Assembly (NCBI GenBank): GCA_019347675.1
Contig: JAHWKW010000012.1
Coordinates: forward strand, 85,500 to 136,368
Reading direction: 5' to 3'
Length of the DNA stretch: 50,869 nt
Source of the DNA: Actinomycetota bacterium
GTDB taxonomy: Bacteria > Actinomycetota > Nitriliruptoria > Nitriliruptorales > JAHWKO01
Part shown: positions 1 through 8,721 of the stretch, in pieces
Position numbering within the stretch: position 1 is the first letter of the stretch
How the letters are laid out: the number at the start of each line of letters is the position of its first letter
The notes under the pieces: generated by a model
Database searches by the model: none
The model's input: only the letters and a program-made list of their open reading frames with translations
Told to the model about the DNA's origin: nothing
Made by a program: the position numbers and the translations under genes

Positions 1-234
1 AGAACCCCACCGGCACGACCAACCTCCCCGATCAGCGCGACAACCGCGGCCTAGGGGAAGCACGGGAAGGATACCGCATGGACACCGCAGACCCGCGGAT
101 GCTGTGCCCGCCAGCCAGCTTGCCCTCGTCAGCGCCTACCAAGCGCCACCTCGCCCCACCCTCCGATCCGTTGCGGTGTGTCCTTAGACCGGTTCTCTGT
201 TCCAATCCTCTTCGGAGCCCTGATCAGAGCGCGC

Positions 235-1140
235 CTAAGCCGATTTTCCTCCGGTACGGTGGGCCAGCGATCGCAGCCTGCGCCGAAGGGTTGCCAGCCA
301 CGGCGTCGACCACACGACCTGGTTGGCTCGGTGACGGGCGTGCTCCCAGCTCCGCAGCGGCCGCAGACGGCCGGCGACGAGCTGATGTGTCGCGTCTTCG
401 ATCGTGAAAACGACCCGCCCCGCGAGCTCACGGTTGCGCTGGGCTTCGGGACCCGTCCACCGGACGGACCTCTCCCCAGTGACACCCAGACCCGGGTCCT
501 GGTGGATCAAGGGCACGTCATAGGTGGCATCGACGATAGTTATGCCACGTTCACGCGCGTGGCGGATCATCCAGTTGTCCCAGGCCGGGCGTCCCACTGC
601 GAATGGCGGGACTGCCTCGTACAGACCGCGCGGGAACAGGAACACGTCGATCGCCGCCTTGCCGTCAAGCTGCCCGTGGTCGGCCACATCCAGGAGCCAA
701 CGGTCGACGTCCTCCCGCTGGAAAGGCAGCGGCTCGGTCACGTCGAGATTCCGCCTCCGCGCCACGAGGAGGAACTGCCTGCGCTGCTGGGCCACGGCTG
801 CGGCACCCGTCCGCAGATCAGCGGTCACCACGATGTCGGCGTTCAGGTAGCAGACCAGCGACGTGGACGCCTCTGCCTGGGCGGTGGCGAAGACGTCGTG
901 GAGAAGTGGCGTGCCGTACCCGTTGCATTCCACACCAGGCCGATGCAGTACGCCGAGGTCGTGAGCCGCGTCGGCGACGCCGGGATCGTCCCCGAAGAGG
1001 ATGACGGCGTCGGCAACACGCGCCCAGCTGGCCACGGCGTTGCGCTGCCGCACGTCGTCCAGGCCCCGGAAGGCCTTCGCGACGGCGAAGATGGTCAGTA
1101 GCGATGAATAGGGATTCACGTCGGGCTGCCAAGTGCTCAC
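235..1140 (-). CDS. glycosyltransferase-like protein
   Basis: A 301-residue protein starting at a GTG that directly follows the stop codon of the small upstream gene. It has the look of a GT-A type glycosyltransferase. An N-terminal stretch (about residues 10-60) reads like a nucleotide-sugar fold, and there is a Leu-Asn-Ala-Asp-Ile segment near residue 98 in the position of a DxD-type metal/sugar-nucleotide site. A later Pro-Ala-Trp-Asp-Asn-Trp segment (about residue 185) resembles acceptor-binding motifs. No signal peptide or membrane segment is seen. Its position beside gmd and fcl suggests a role in surface polysaccharide or glycan assembly, but donor and acceptor are unknown. The glycosyltransferase call rests on motif impression only. 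Confidence 0.65.
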   Translation of the reverse strand: MSTWQPDVNPYSSLLTIFAVAKAFRGLDDVRQRNAVASWARVADAVILFGDDPGVADAAHDLGVLHRPGVECNGYGTPLLHDVFATAQAEASTSLVCYLNADIVVTADLRTGAAAVAQQRRQFLLVARRRNLDVTEPLPFQREDVDRWLLDVADHGQLDGKAAIDVFLFPRGLYEAVPPFAVGRPAWDNWMIRHARERGITIVDATYDVPLIHQDPGLGVTGERSVRWTGPEAQRNRELAGRVVFTIEDATHQLVAGRLRPLRSWEHARHRANQVVWSTPWLATLRRRLRSLAHRTGGKSA

Positions 1141-1293
1141 CTAGTGCCCCTTCAAGTCCCACGCATCCACAAGACCGGCTTCGTGCGCGGCCGCCCACGC
1201 GTCCTCGACAATCTTCCAGTTGGACTGATTGGCCAGCTCCACGTATCCAGCGCCGTCGTCCCACACTCGCCAGTAGGTCGCTTGCTCAGCCAT
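1141..1293 (-). CDS. small 50-residue hypothetical protein
   Basis: A 50-residue acidic, tryptophan-rich protein (four Trp, beginning Met-Ala-Glu-Gln-Ala-Thr-Tyr-Trp). I chose the ATG at 1293; the frame is open to 1341 but the extra residues look non-coding. Its TAG stop is immediately followed by the GTG of the glycosyltransferase-like gene, so the two are probably co-transcribed and translationally coupled. No known family is recognised. It is too short and charged to be a membrane protein. Confidence 0.5.
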   Translation of the reverse strand: MAEQATYWRVWDDGAGYVELANQSNWKIVEDAWAAAHEAGLVDAWDLKGH

Positions 1294-1461
1294 GGGATCC
1301 CTCGGTTGACGCGTCGACCTAGTCGTAGCGAGCGACCTCATACCGCCGAGAGCGGCATGGCACTGTAGACGTTGGCGGGGAGCGGAGGTTGGTGCGGGTC
1401 GGCCATCCGTAGCCTTCGAGTTGGTGAACTCGGAGGCGTCGGGATGGCCGACTACGGGAGT

Positions 1462-1970
1462 CTACTTCGCGATCGGGTGACGTTGGCCGACCAGCACGGC
1501 CAGCCCAGCGATCCCGGCACGGTCGGCGGCCTGGGCCAGACGGCGTCCCTGCTGCGGGTGCAGCGCGCGGCTGCGCAGGTTCCGGGACTTGCGGGGCAGC
1601 GGCATCGCCGGTGACACGTCGTCGACCTCCAGCATAGCGCACAGGTGGGCGATGACGGCGCGGGCCTGCCCGATCAGCGACCCGGTCCCCTCCATCGACG
1701 CAGCCCAGACGCGCACCGTCACCGGGTCGGGCCGCATCGGGTCGCGGTGGCGGGCCCGGGCGAAGTCGCACCAGCGCACGGTCGTGGTTGACCACTTCCA
1801 CGCGATCCGGCCTCGTCAACCAGGTGGTTGACGAGGTGCGTCGCCGCGTCCAGCACGAAATCCAAAAGCTGCTGTTGGTCGCCGTCGACGGCTCGACGAC
1901 TGCGCCCACCAGCGCATCCGCCAAGCCCTCGACGTCGGCGATCCGTACTTCGAAGCGTCAGGGGCTGCAC
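1462..1970 (-). pseudogene. decayed tyrosine recombinase / integrase fragment
   Basis: Two minus-strand frames join across a frameshift near 1800 to give what resembles the N-terminal part of a phage-type integrase. The upstream piece is a helical segment (Leu-Leu-Asp-Phe-Val-Leu...). The downstream piece (1462-1779) has the typical run of a SAM-like core-binding domain: a Trp-Cys-Asp-Phe segment, a 'dp-vtvrvWaasm' segment and a 'PRKSRNLRSRALHPQQGRRL' linker that precedes the catalytic domain in this family. The catalytic Arg/His/Tyr half is missing. It separates the glycosyltransferase pair from gmd, which suggests that a mobile element once integrated here. Confidence 0.45.
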
Positions 1971-2316
1971 CCCCTCGATAGCTGCGTAGAGCCAACAATC
2001 CGCCCGATAATGTGCCCAATCTGATCAGCGTCGGCGACGGTGGTGTTTTGGACCGGATCGCCGTGACGGTTCGTCGGTCGATCAATCGAACAACGGCGCG
2101 CGCTCGGGCTGAGTTGGGGCTGTTGACATTCCGCTGCACCAGTTACCCGCGACGAACGACCATCGAGGCCCTTCCGGCAACGGGCGCGCAGCGAAGACTG
2201 CCCGTGGTCGCGTTGTCGGAAATGCGTAGCTCGACCCTGGTCGACGAAGCCGCGATTCGGGCTGACGGGCGCGGATGAACTCCCTATCATCCCGGCGATC
2301 AGGTGGATGAAGGCGG
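1971..2316. other. intergenic region upstream of gmd, no gene seen
   Basis: About 350 bases between the integrase remnant and gmd. Short open frames exist on both strands, but none has a recognisable product or ribosome site. A TATCAT hexamer near 2284 could be a -10 element for gmd, without a convincing -35. I see nothing else here. Confidence 0.4.
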
Positions 2317-3354
2317 ATGACAAAGCGTGCACTGATTACGGGGATCACCGGCCAGGACGGCTCGTACCTTGCGGAGCTTCTGCTAGAGCGCGGGTACCAG
2401 TTGCATGGGATCATCCGGCGCGCGTCATCGTTTAACACTGACCGGATTGATCACCTCTACCAAGATCCACATGAGGAGGACCGGCGCTTGGTCCTGCATT
2501 ACGGGGATCTCACCGACGGTTCGCAGCTCGCACGTCAGATCCGCACCTTCGAGTCGGACGAGATCTACAACCTCGCCGCGCAGTCGCACGTCGCTGTCAA
2601 CTTCGAACAGCCGGAGTACACCGGCGACGTTGATGGACTTGGAACGGTGCGTCTACTGGAGGCCATCTGCGAGTCGGGCGTTCCCTGCAAGCTGTACCAA
2701 GCTGGAACCTCGGAGATGTTCGGCGCGTCGCCGCCTCCACAGTCGGAGGAGACGCCGTTCTCGCCCAGATCGCCGTACGCCGCTGCCAAGCTCTACGCCT
2801 ACTGGATGACGCGGAACCACCGCGAGGCCTACGACATGTTTGCGGTGACCGGCATCCTCTTCAACCACGAGAGTCCCCGTCGCGGGGAGACGTTCGTCAC
2901 GCGCAAGGTGACGCGCGCAGTCGCACGCATCGTCGCTGGCACGCAGGACAAGGTTTACCTCGGCAACCTCGATGCTGAGCGGGACTGGGGTCACGCTCGC
3001 GACTACGTGGAAGCGATGTGGATGATGTTGCAGTGTCACAATCCGCGTGACTACGTCATCGGAACCGGCGAGGCACACACCGTCCGCGAACTCTGCCGAA
3101 CCGCTTTCGGACACGTCGGACTCGATTGGGAGCCGTTCGTGGGGATCGATCCACGTTACTACCGGCCCACGGAAGTCGAACGCCTCCAGGCGGATCCGAC
3201 GCGCGCCTTGAGCGCGCTCGGCTGGAAACCCCGGGTTACGTCAAAGGAGCTCGTCGAAGAGATGGTCGAAGCGGACCTCGCGGACGTCAATCTCGATATA
3301 GATGGCGCGTGGGCTCGTGTCGCCGAACGCTTCCCGGATTCCGCTCGTGTCTGA
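2317..3354 (+). CDS. gmd: GDP-mannose 4,6-dehydratase
   Basis: A 345-residue short-chain dehydrogenase of normal family length. It converts GDP-D-mannose to GDP-4-keto-6-deoxy-D-mannose using bound NADP. The N-terminal Rossmann motif GxxGxxG is in Gly-Ile-Thr-Gly-Gln-Asp-Gly (residues 9-15). The catalytic Thr/Ser-Glu pair is in Thr-Ser-Glu-Met-Phe-Gly (131-136) and the YxxxK pair is Tyr154/Lys158. The Asn-His-Glu-Ser-Pro-Arg-Arg-Gly segment is a hallmark of the family. The ATG at 2317 has a GAAGG just upstream. The last bases overlap the start of fcl, so both enzymes form one transcription unit that makes GDP-L-fucose. Confidence 0.97.
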   Translation: MTKRALITGITGQDGSYLAELLLERGYQLHGIIRRASSFNTDRIDHLYQDPHEEDRRLVLHYGDLTDGSQLARQIRTFESDEIYNLAAQSHVAVNFEQPEYTGDVDGLGTVRLLEAICESGVPCKLYQAGTSEMFGASPPPQSEETPFSPRSPYAAAKLYAYWMTRNHREAYDMFAVTGILFNHESPRRGETFVTRKVTRAVARIVAGTQDKVYLGNLDAERDWGHARDYVEAMWMMLQCHNPRDYVIGTGEAHTVRELCRTAFGHVGLDWEPFVGIDPRYYRPTEVERLQADPTRALSALGWKPRVTSKELVEEMVEADLADVNLDIDGAWARVAERFPDSARV

Positions 3355-4318
3355 TTCCGGTGCCGCGTTCGACCTGCAGGGAGCCCGCGTGTGGGTCGCG
3401 GGTCACCGGGGGCTCGTGGGTTCCGCTCTCGTGAGACGGCTGAGCGATGAACCCATAGCGGAGCTCATCACGGCGACCTCGGATGAGATGGACTTGCGGC
3501 GTCAGGAGGCCACAGAACGTTTCGTCTCCGATGTGCGTCCCGACCTCGTCCTGCTCGCTGCCGCCCGCGTGGGTGGCATCCACGCCAACAGGTCAGCGCA
3601 AGCGACGTTCCTCTACGAGAACCTCATGATAGTCGCCAACGTGATCGAAGCGACCCGTCAACACAGCGTTTCTAGGGTCGTCATTCTGGGATCCTCGTGC
3701 ATCTACCCCCGCGCCGCTAAACAACCGATACGCGAAGACTCCCTGCTGACCGGTCCTCTCGAACCGACGAACGAGGGCTACGCCATCGCGAAGATCGCCG
3801 GACTCTCCCTCGCCAAGATGTATCGGCGCCAGCACGGCTTCGACGCGATCAGTCTCATGCCAACCAACCTCTATGGACCGGGCGACAACTTCGACTTCGA
3901 AACCTCGCACGTTCTTCCGGCGCTTCTTCGCAAAGTGCATGAGGCGAAGACGTCTGGAGCCCAAGACGTGACGATCTGGGGCACGGGCGAGCCGCGCCGG
4001 GAGTTCCTCCACGTCGACGACCTCGCTGATGCCGTCATGTTCGCCGTCCGGAACTACGCCGACGAGCAACATCTCAACGTAGGTACCGGATGCGACGTTT
4101 CCATCCGTGAACTCGCCGAGCTCATCGCCGATGTCGCCGGATGGGAAGGCCAGTTCGCCTTCGATACGTCGATGCCCGATGGTGCGCCGCGCAAGCTCTT
4201 GGACGTGACGCGTCTTCAGCAACTCGGCTGGTCGCCGTCGATCGACCTACGTTCGGGTGTAGAACAGACATACGACTGGTTCCTCAAGAACATCGCTGAG
4301 GCTCGGGGCGTCGCCTAA
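3347..4318 (+). CDS. fcl: GDP-L-fucose synthase
   Basis: An epimerase/reductase that converts GDP-4-keto-6-deoxy-mannose, the Gmd product, to GDP-L-fucose with NADPH. I choose the GTG at 3347, which overlaps the gmd stop and gives 323 residues, the usual family size. An in-frame ATG at 3302 would add 15 residues inside gmd. The Rossmann glycines are in Gly-His-Arg-Gly-Leu-Val-Gly. The Ser-Ser-Cys-Ile-Tyr-Pro segment and a Tyr-Ala-Ile-Ala-Lys (YxxxK, about Tyr145/Lys149) form the active site, and the Asn-Leu-Tyr-Gly-Pro and Arg-Glu-Phe-Leu-His-Val-Asp-Asp segments are conserved in the family. The operon feeds L-fucose or derivatives into surface glycans. Confidence 0.96.
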   Translation: MSDSGAAFDLQGARVWVAGHRGLVGSALVRRLSDEPIAELITATSDEMDLRRQEATERFVSDVRPDLVLLAAARVGGIHANRSAQATFLYENLMIVANVIEATRQHSVSRVVILGSSCIYPRAAKQPIREDSLLTGPLEPTNEGYAIAKIAGLSLAKMYRRQHGFDAISLMPTNLYGPGDNFDFETSHVLPALLRKVHEAKTSGAQDVTIWGTGEPRREFLHVDDLADAVMFAVRNYADEQHLNVGTGCDVSIRELAELIADVAGWEGQFAFDTSMPDGAPRKLLDVTRLQQLGWSPSIDLRSGVEQTYDWFLKNIAEARGVA

Positions 4319-4326
4319 AAGAGGCG
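4309..4326 (+). terminator. small hairpin at the end of fcl
   Basis: The sequence CGCCT-AAAAG-AGGCG spans the fcl stop codon and forms a 5-bp stem. It could act as a weak terminator, but there is no T-run, so confidence is low. Confidence 0.25.
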
Positions 4327-4433
4327 TTCCTGTCGTTTTCGTGGGTAACCCGGAGTTCGACAGTCGAGGTGTGGGGCTGGGCATGCGCACGTGGCGTCTT
4401 TGGGCGCGTAGGTGCGGGTTGTGGCCAGATTTC

Positions 4434-5510
4434 GGGCTCTCCCCGTATGAAATGTGGGTGATCTCACGCGCGTTGCACCCATGGGAGGGTGAGATTGATG
4501 GGGCCGCAGGAGAGCATCACGAGGGCGAGCGCGGCAGCGGCGGAGTGGAACGCGAACGCGCGCCGCACGATCAAACGCACTCTTTGGTTGAGGCCCTCGA
4601 GTCTCGCGTTCGAGAGACCGAGTCGGATCGCGGCGAGGATCCCGTCGCGGTGTTTGCGAATGGTGCGCCCGGCCTTGACGAACGGTTGCAGGCTCGAACG
4701 CTGTACGCGGGCGCACCAGCGATCGAGCATCTCGGCGACGTCGTGCTCGTCGAGTCCGCCAGCGAAGATGGCCCGCAGTTCTTCCTTCCGCTGGTAGGCG
4801 CGCCCAAGGGCACCGCCGTGCCGGCTGACCGCGGCCAGGGTCTGCGCCTGGCGTTGGGTGAGGGTCCCCGGGGTTCTTCAGCAGCGCCCAGCGGGCACCC
4901 TTGAACTTGCGGGCAATGTGGGAGGTCGGGCAGATGCCGCAGCTGCTGCCAGATGTCGCGGCGCACCACGTTGAGCGCGTCGGTGGCGACCTTCACGACA
5001 TGGAAAGGATCGAAGCAGATGACCGCCTGCGGGGCATGCCCATCGGCGGTCACAGATTTTCGGAACGCCGGACCCATATCCATCGACACCGCCTCGACCT
5101 GGGCGCTACGGGCGGCTCCGAGCTCATCGAAGAAACCGTCGAGGGTCTTGGCGTCACGCCCTCGGCGCCCCACACGACCTTGTTGGTGTCGTGGTTGACG
5201 ACCAGGGTCATGTAGTTGTGGTGGCGCTTCCAGCTGACTTCATCCACACCCATGTGGAACAGCCCGTCGAGCCGGCCGGGGTCCAACTCGTCGGCCACGA
5301 CCCGGTCGCAGATCCGCCCCACCGTGTTCCAGTCGATGCGCACCAGTCGGCGCACCGCGTCCTTGTCCATCTTGGTGGCCAGCCACGCGACCAGACACTC
5401 GAAGTCGCGGGTGAACCGCGACCCGGCTCGGGCAAAGTTCACCGCTCCGACGCGCTGGCCATGCTGGGGGCACGACACCCATCGCAGCTCGCGGCAGACG
5501 ACAGCACAAC
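4434..5510 (-). pseudogene. ISL3-family transposase, frameshifted remnant
   Basis: The minus strand encodes an ISL3 transposase in at least three frames. The first block (from about 5510 to 5163) contains the family's GVDEVSWKRHHNY catalytic segment and 'LVVNHDTNKVVW'. One missing base near 5160 shifts the frame into 'GRDAKTLDGFFDELG', 'SMDMGPAF' and 'CFDPFHVVK' (a conserved acidic region). A second shift near 4905 is needed to reach the C-terminal part (stop 4464) with 'NARLEGLNQRVRL'. The N-terminal zinc-finger domain is missing. The sequence GGGCTCT at 4434-4440, just past the stop codon, resembles an ISL3 terminus, but I found no matching inverted repeat at the other end. The element is dead. 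Confidence 0.85.
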
Positions 5511-5712
5511 GCGGGTCGAGGTCTCGCCCAGATCCTGTGCCAGCTCGGCCATCTCGAGGAACATGCTTCGGTTTTCCCGAGCCCTCAATTGCGTATAGAG
5601 CAGGGAGTGAGCGAGGTCCCTCTTAGGAAGGCGCGGCTCACGCACCTACCGCGTCAGAACGGCCCGAGCGGCGGGCGCCCACCACACGCGGCTGGCAAGT
5701 GACAGCTGTACT

Positions 5713-5735
5713 CGGTGGTGCTACGCGCACCACCG
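5713..5735. repeat. 9-bp inverted repeat upstream of a microprotein
   Basis: CGGTGGTGC-tacgc-GCACCACCG is a perfect 9-bp stem with a 5-base loop. It ends 31 bases before the ATG of the 27-codon reading frame at 5767. It could be an operator, an mRNA 5' structure or the terminator of whatever lay upstream before the transposon decayed. Confidence 0.4.
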
Positions 5736-5766
5736 AACACGGATCAGTTGACCGACGAGGGCCGTC

Positions 5767-5850
5767 ATGCCCACGATGTTGTTGCGGTTCCTCGGTCCGA
5801 TCCTGCTCGCCCTAGCCGTGCCATTCGTCCGCGGTCGCGTCAAGCGCTAA
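5767..5850 (+). CDS. putative 27-residue membrane microprotein
   Basis: A 27-codon frame that opens with ATG at 5767. A GAGGG motif sits about six bases upstream. The peptide is a single hydrophobic helix (Leu-Leu-Arg-Phe-Leu-Gly-Pro-Ile-Leu-Leu-Ala-Leu-Ala-Val-Pro-Phe-Val) followed by a basic tail (Arg-Gly-Arg-Val-Lys-Arg) and a TAA. That layout would place the helix in the membrane with the tail in the cytoplasm. No family is recognised. The neighbourhood is a transposon remnant and a zinc-importer operon, so function cannot be inferred. Chance cannot be excluded for a frame this short. Confidence 0.4.
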   Translation: MPTMLLRFLGPILLALAVPFVRGRVKR

Positions 5851-5889
5851 CCAGGTGTAGCCAGGAGGAAGCCGTCAACAACACGGCGC

Positions 5890-5932
5890 TAGCACGTGCT
5901 ACTTGACATAACGCTACTTATGGGGGTATGAC
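5890..5932 (+). promoter_or_regulatory. sigma-70-type promoter with adjacent palindromes
   Basis: TTGACA at 5903-5908 is followed after 18 bases by TATGAC at 5927-5932, a good housekeeping-type promoter. The spacer begins TAACGCTACTTAT, giving the pattern TTGACATAA-N6-TTAT, which also occurs at 31690-31707. A perfect 12-bp palindrome TAGCACGTGCTA (5890-5901) lies directly upstream. The next plus-strand gene starts 118 bases downstream (the metal importer), which also has its own promoter, so the target is unclear. Confidence 0.5.
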
Positions 5933-5989
5933 AAGGTTGGGGGGCCTGTCGCAAGTCGGCGGCGTGCACGGCCGTCGAACGCCATCCAC

Positions 5990-6031
5990 CTGAGAACGGT
6001 TCGCAACAGGCGCTAGGCTGTGTTGCGAACC
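5990..6031 (+). promoter_or_regulatory. promoter with perfect 11-bp inverted-repeat operator of the metal importer
   Basis: GGTTCGCAACA (5998-6008) and TGTTGCGAACC (6021-6031) form a perfect 11-bp inverted repeat with a 12-base spacer. The spacer contains TAGGCT (6014-6019), a good -10 hexamer; CTGAGA about 18 bases upstream is a weak -35. A repressor bound to the two arms would straddle the -10 and transcription start. Since the operon imports zinc or manganese, a metal-sensing repressor (Zur, MntR or similar) is the natural candidate. The arms do not match the streptomycete Zur box I know, so the regulator is not named. Confidence 0.6.
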
Positions 6032-6049
6032 GGTCGCAGGAGGAAGGCC

Positions 6050-7009
6050 GTGATCCGGGTGACCGCCGCCCTCGTGGGGGCGAGCCTGCTGCTGGTGGCC
6101 TGCGGCTCCGTCGGCGGGGCGCCGCCCCGCGAACGGCTGTTGGTCGTCACCACGGTCGCGCCGATCACCGACATCGTGGCGCAGGTCGCCGGCGACGACG
6201 TCGAGGTCCGTGGCCTGGTCCCGGAAGGCGTCGACAGCCACACGTTCGAGCCGTCGCCCGACGACGCCCGGCTGCTGGCCGAGGCGGACGCCATGATCGT
6301 CAACGGGCTCTTCCTGGAGGAGCCTTCGCTGGAGCTCGCCCGACCGAACCTGCCGGAGGGCGCCCCGATCGTCGCGCTCGCCGAGCGGACCATCGACCGC
6401 GACGAGTGGATCTTCGACGTGTCGTTCCCACGCGAAGAGGGCCGCCCCAACCCGCACCTGTGGACCGACCCGCGGCTGGCGCGCGCGTACGCCGGCCACG
6501 TCCGCGACGTGCTGAGCGAACTCGACCCCGACCACGCCGAGGGCTACGCCCGGCGCTTCGAGCTCTTCGCGGACATTCTGGACCGTCTCGACGCCGCCAT
6601 CGCCCGCGCGTGGTCCACCGTCCCGACCGACCACCGCAAGCTCGTCACGTACCACGATTCGTGGCCGTACTTCGCCCGCCGCTACGGCATCGAGGTGGTC
6701 GCGGCGGTGCAGCCGTCCGACTTCTCGGAGCCGTCTGCGCGGGAGGTCCGCGACGTGATCGAGCAGGTCCGGGCGGCCGGTGTCCCGGCGATCTTCGGGT
6801 CGGAGGTGTTCCCCTCTCCGGTGCTGCGGCGAATCGCCGAGGAGAGCGGCGCGCGGTACGTCGACGATCTGGCAGACGACGATCTGCCGGGCGCGCCCGG
6901 CGACCCGGATCACTCCTACGTGGGCATGATGGTGGCCAACGTCCGGGCGATGGTGTCGGCTCTGGGCGGCGACCCGGCCGCTCTCGGCGAGCTCGACCCC
7001 ACGCGATGA
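6050..7009 (+). CDS. zinc/manganese ABC transporter substrate-binding lipoprotein
   Basis: A 319-residue cluster A-1 metal-binding protein (ZnuA/TroA/PsaA family). I choose the GTG at 6050, which has an AGGAGGA ribosome site about seven bases upstream, over the GTG at 6020 inside the operator. The lipoprotein signal ends in a Leu-Val-Ala-Cys lipobox with Cys18, so the protein is anchored outside the membrane. The metal ligands can be placed at His64 (SHTFEPSP), His136 (NPHLWTDP), His202 (YHDSWPYF) and an acidic residue in the DPDHSY segment near 285. A third His rather than Glu favours zinc or TroA-like specificity. The short His-rich loop of many ZnuA proteins is absent. The stop overlaps the ATPase start (ATGA). 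Confidence 0.93.
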   Translation: MIRVTAALVGASLLLVACGSVGGAPPRERLLVVTTVAPITDIVAQVAGDDVEVRGLVPEGVDSHTFEPSPDDARLLAEADAMIVNGLFLEEPSLELARPNLPEGAPIVALAERTIDRDEWIFDVSFPREEGRPNPHLWTDPRLARAYAGHVRDVLSELDPDHAEGYARRFELFADILDRLDAAIARAWSTVPTDHRKLVTYHDSWPYFARRYGIEVVAAVQPSDFSEPSAREVRDVIEQVRAAGVPAIFGSEVFPSPVLRRIAEESGARYVDDLADDDLPGAPGDPDHSYVGMMVANVRAMVSALGGDPAALGELDPTR

Positions 7010-7842
7010 GTACGACCCCGGCGGTCGAGCTGCGCGGAGCCGACTGTGGCTACCGCGGAACGACTGTCCTGGCCGACGTCGACCTGTGCGTCCAGCCGGG
7101 GGAGTTCCTCGGCGCGGTCGGCCCGTCGGGATCCGGCAAGACCACCCTGATCCGGGCGTTGACCGGCCGCTGCGACGTCGAGGGCACGGTCCACGTCTTC
7201 GGCCGTCCGGTCGACCCGCGACGGCCGGGCGTGCGCCTGGGATACGTCCCCCAGGTCGGAGGCGTCGATCTGGCCTTCCCGATCAGCGTCGGCGAGATCG
7301 TCCTGCAGGGGCTCGGCGACCGCGGCAGCCCCCTCCCGCGCGGCCGCGCCGCCGATCGTCGTGCGGTCGGCGACCTGCTGGAGCGGCTGCACATCGGCCA
7401 GCTGAGCGGGCGGCCGCTGGGGGAGCTGTCCGGTGGGGAGCTGCAGCGGACGTTGCTGGCACGCGCGCTGATCGGCCGCCCACAGCTGCTCCTGCTCGAC
7501 GAGCCCACGTCGGGCGTGGACCTCAAGACCCGCCACGACGTGCTCCACCTGCTGGGGGACCTGCACGAGCAGGGGATGACGATCGTGCTCACCACCCATG
7601 ACCTCAACTTCGTCGCGGCGCACCTGCCGCGGATCGTGTGCCTGGCGGGCCGGGTCGTGGCCGACGGGGCGCCGGCCGAGGTCTTCCGCCCCGACGTGAT
7701 CCGCGCCACGTACGGTGCCGAAGTCAAGGTGATCGCCGACCACGGCCTGGTGTTCGTCGCCGACCCCACCCACCTGCTGACCCCGCGCAGCCACCACGAC
7801 CCCCACGACCACCGCCTCGCTCCGGTCCCGGGTGAGCCGTGA
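7006..7842 (+). CDS. zinc/manganese ABC transporter ATP-binding protein
   Basis: A 278-residue ABC ATPase whose ATG overlaps the stop of the binding-protein gene. Walker A is Gly-Pro-Ser-Gly-Ser-Gly-Lys-Thr-Thr (about residues 39-47). The signature is Leu-Ser-Gly-Gly-Glu (in GELSGGELQRTLLARAL), Walker B is Leu-Leu-Leu-Leu-Asp-Glu-Pro and the H-loop His is in THDLNF. The C-terminus carries a histidine-rich tail (RSHHDPHDHR), which may sense or buffer metal. It powers uptake through the adjacent permease. A start upstream of 7006 would lie inside the preceding gene and is rejected. Confidence 0.93.
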   Translation: MSTTPAVELRGADCGYRGTTVLADVDLCVQPGEFLGAVGPSGSGKTTLIRALTGRCDVEGTVHVFGRPVDPRRPGVRLGYVPQVGGVDLAFPISVGEIVLQGLGDRGSPLPRGRAADRRAVGDLLERLHIGQLSGRPLGELSGGELQRTLLARALIGRPQLLLLDEPTSGVDLKTRHDVLHLLGDLHEQGMTIVLTTHDLNFVAAHLPRIVCLAGRVVADGAPAEVFRPDVIRATYGAEVKVIADHGLVFVADPTHLLTPRSHHDPHDHRLAPVPGEP

Positions 7843-8705
7843 GCTGGCTGACCGGCCCGCTGTGGGACTACGCGTTCTTCCGTGACGCGTTGGCGGTCGC
7901 GATCCTCGCTGGCGGGATCGCCGGGGCGCTCGGCGCCTACGTGGTCGTGCGGCGCATGTCCTACATCGCCCACGGCCTGTCGCACGCGGTGCTCGGCGGG
8001 GCGGCGGTGGCCGGGGCGCTCCGGGTCAACGTCCTACTGGGCGCGGGCATCTGGGCGTTCGTGTCGGCGCTGCTGATCGAGCGGGTCGCTCGCCGGCGCG
8101 GTCTGTACGCCGACACCGCGATCGGGATCGTCACCACCGCCTCGTTCGCGATCGGTATCGCGGTGATCAGCGCGGCGGGGCGGTGGCAACGCAACCTCGA
8201 GAGCTTCCTGTTCGGCAACGTCCTGGGGGTCGACGACACCGACATCGTCCTGGCGGTCGTGGTCGCGGTCGCCGTGGCGGCGGTCCTCATCGGGCGGTAC
8301 CGCCCGCTGCTGTTCGTGACCTTCGACCGGGACGTCGCCGCCATCCACGGCGTCCGGGTCGACCGCTACGAGGTGCTGTTCGCGCTCCTGCTCACCGCCG
8401 GGGTGGTCGCGTCGATGCGGATCCTGGGTGTCCTGCTCGTCGCGGCCGCCGTGGTGATCCCTCCGGCGACCGCCCGGGTGCTCACCGACCGCTTCGAGGT
8501 CCTCGTCCCGCTCGGGGCGGCCCTGGGTGCGGCATCCGCTGTCCCTGGCCTGTACCTGTCCTGGTACGCGGGCATCGCGTCGGGCGCGGCGATCGTGCTG
8601 GTCCAGGCCGGGATTCTCGCGGTTGCCGCCGCGGTCCGAGCCGGACAGGAACGGCGACGCCCGCGGCGTCGCCAGCGGTCGCCGGCCGGGGCGGTCCCGA
8701 CCTAA
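7839..8705 (+). CDS. zinc/manganese ABC transporter permease
   Basis: A 288-residue integral membrane protein of the ABC-3 family (ZnuB/MntB/TroC). The GTG start overlaps the TGA of the ATPase gene. It has about eight hydrophobic segments, and the conserved 'RRMSYIAHGLSHAVLGGAAV' region (residues 38-57) and 'GVLLVAAAVVIPPATARVL' region (193-211) are characteristic of this family. The C-terminus is a basic cytoplasmic tail. It forms the translocation pore of the three-gene importer; the next gene is convergent and ends 16 bases away. Confidence 0.93.
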   Translation: MSWLTGPLWDYAFFRDALAVAILAGGIAGALGAYVVVRRMSYIAHGLSHAVLGGAAVAGALRVNVLLGAGIWAFVSALLIERVARRRGLYADTAIGIVTTASFAIGIAVISAAGRWQRNLESFLFGNVLGVDDTDIVLAVVVAVAVAAVLIGRYRPLLFVTFDRDVAAIHGVRVDRYEVLFALLLTAGVVASMRILGVLLVAAAVVIPPATARVLTDRFEVLVPLGAALGAASAVPGLYLSWYAGIASGAAIVLVQAGILAVAAAVRAGQERRRPRRRQRSPAGAVPT

Positions 8706-8721
8706 CAGGTGACCGAGAGGA

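Noticed and set aside
78-407. Plus-strand frame open from the left edge to 407
   Set aside because: It could be the end of a gene cut by the window, but the peptide has no family resemblance and it overlaps the glycosyltransferase gene.
5439-5645. Minus-strand frame as the N-terminus of the ISL3 transposase
   Set aside because: It lacks the zinc-finger Cys motifs of ISL3 N-termini and is in a different frame; kept out of the transposase remnant.
5921-5932. CsoR-type copper operator at GGGGGTAT
   Set aside because: Only one half-site is visible; no matching opposite half, and no copper gene follows.
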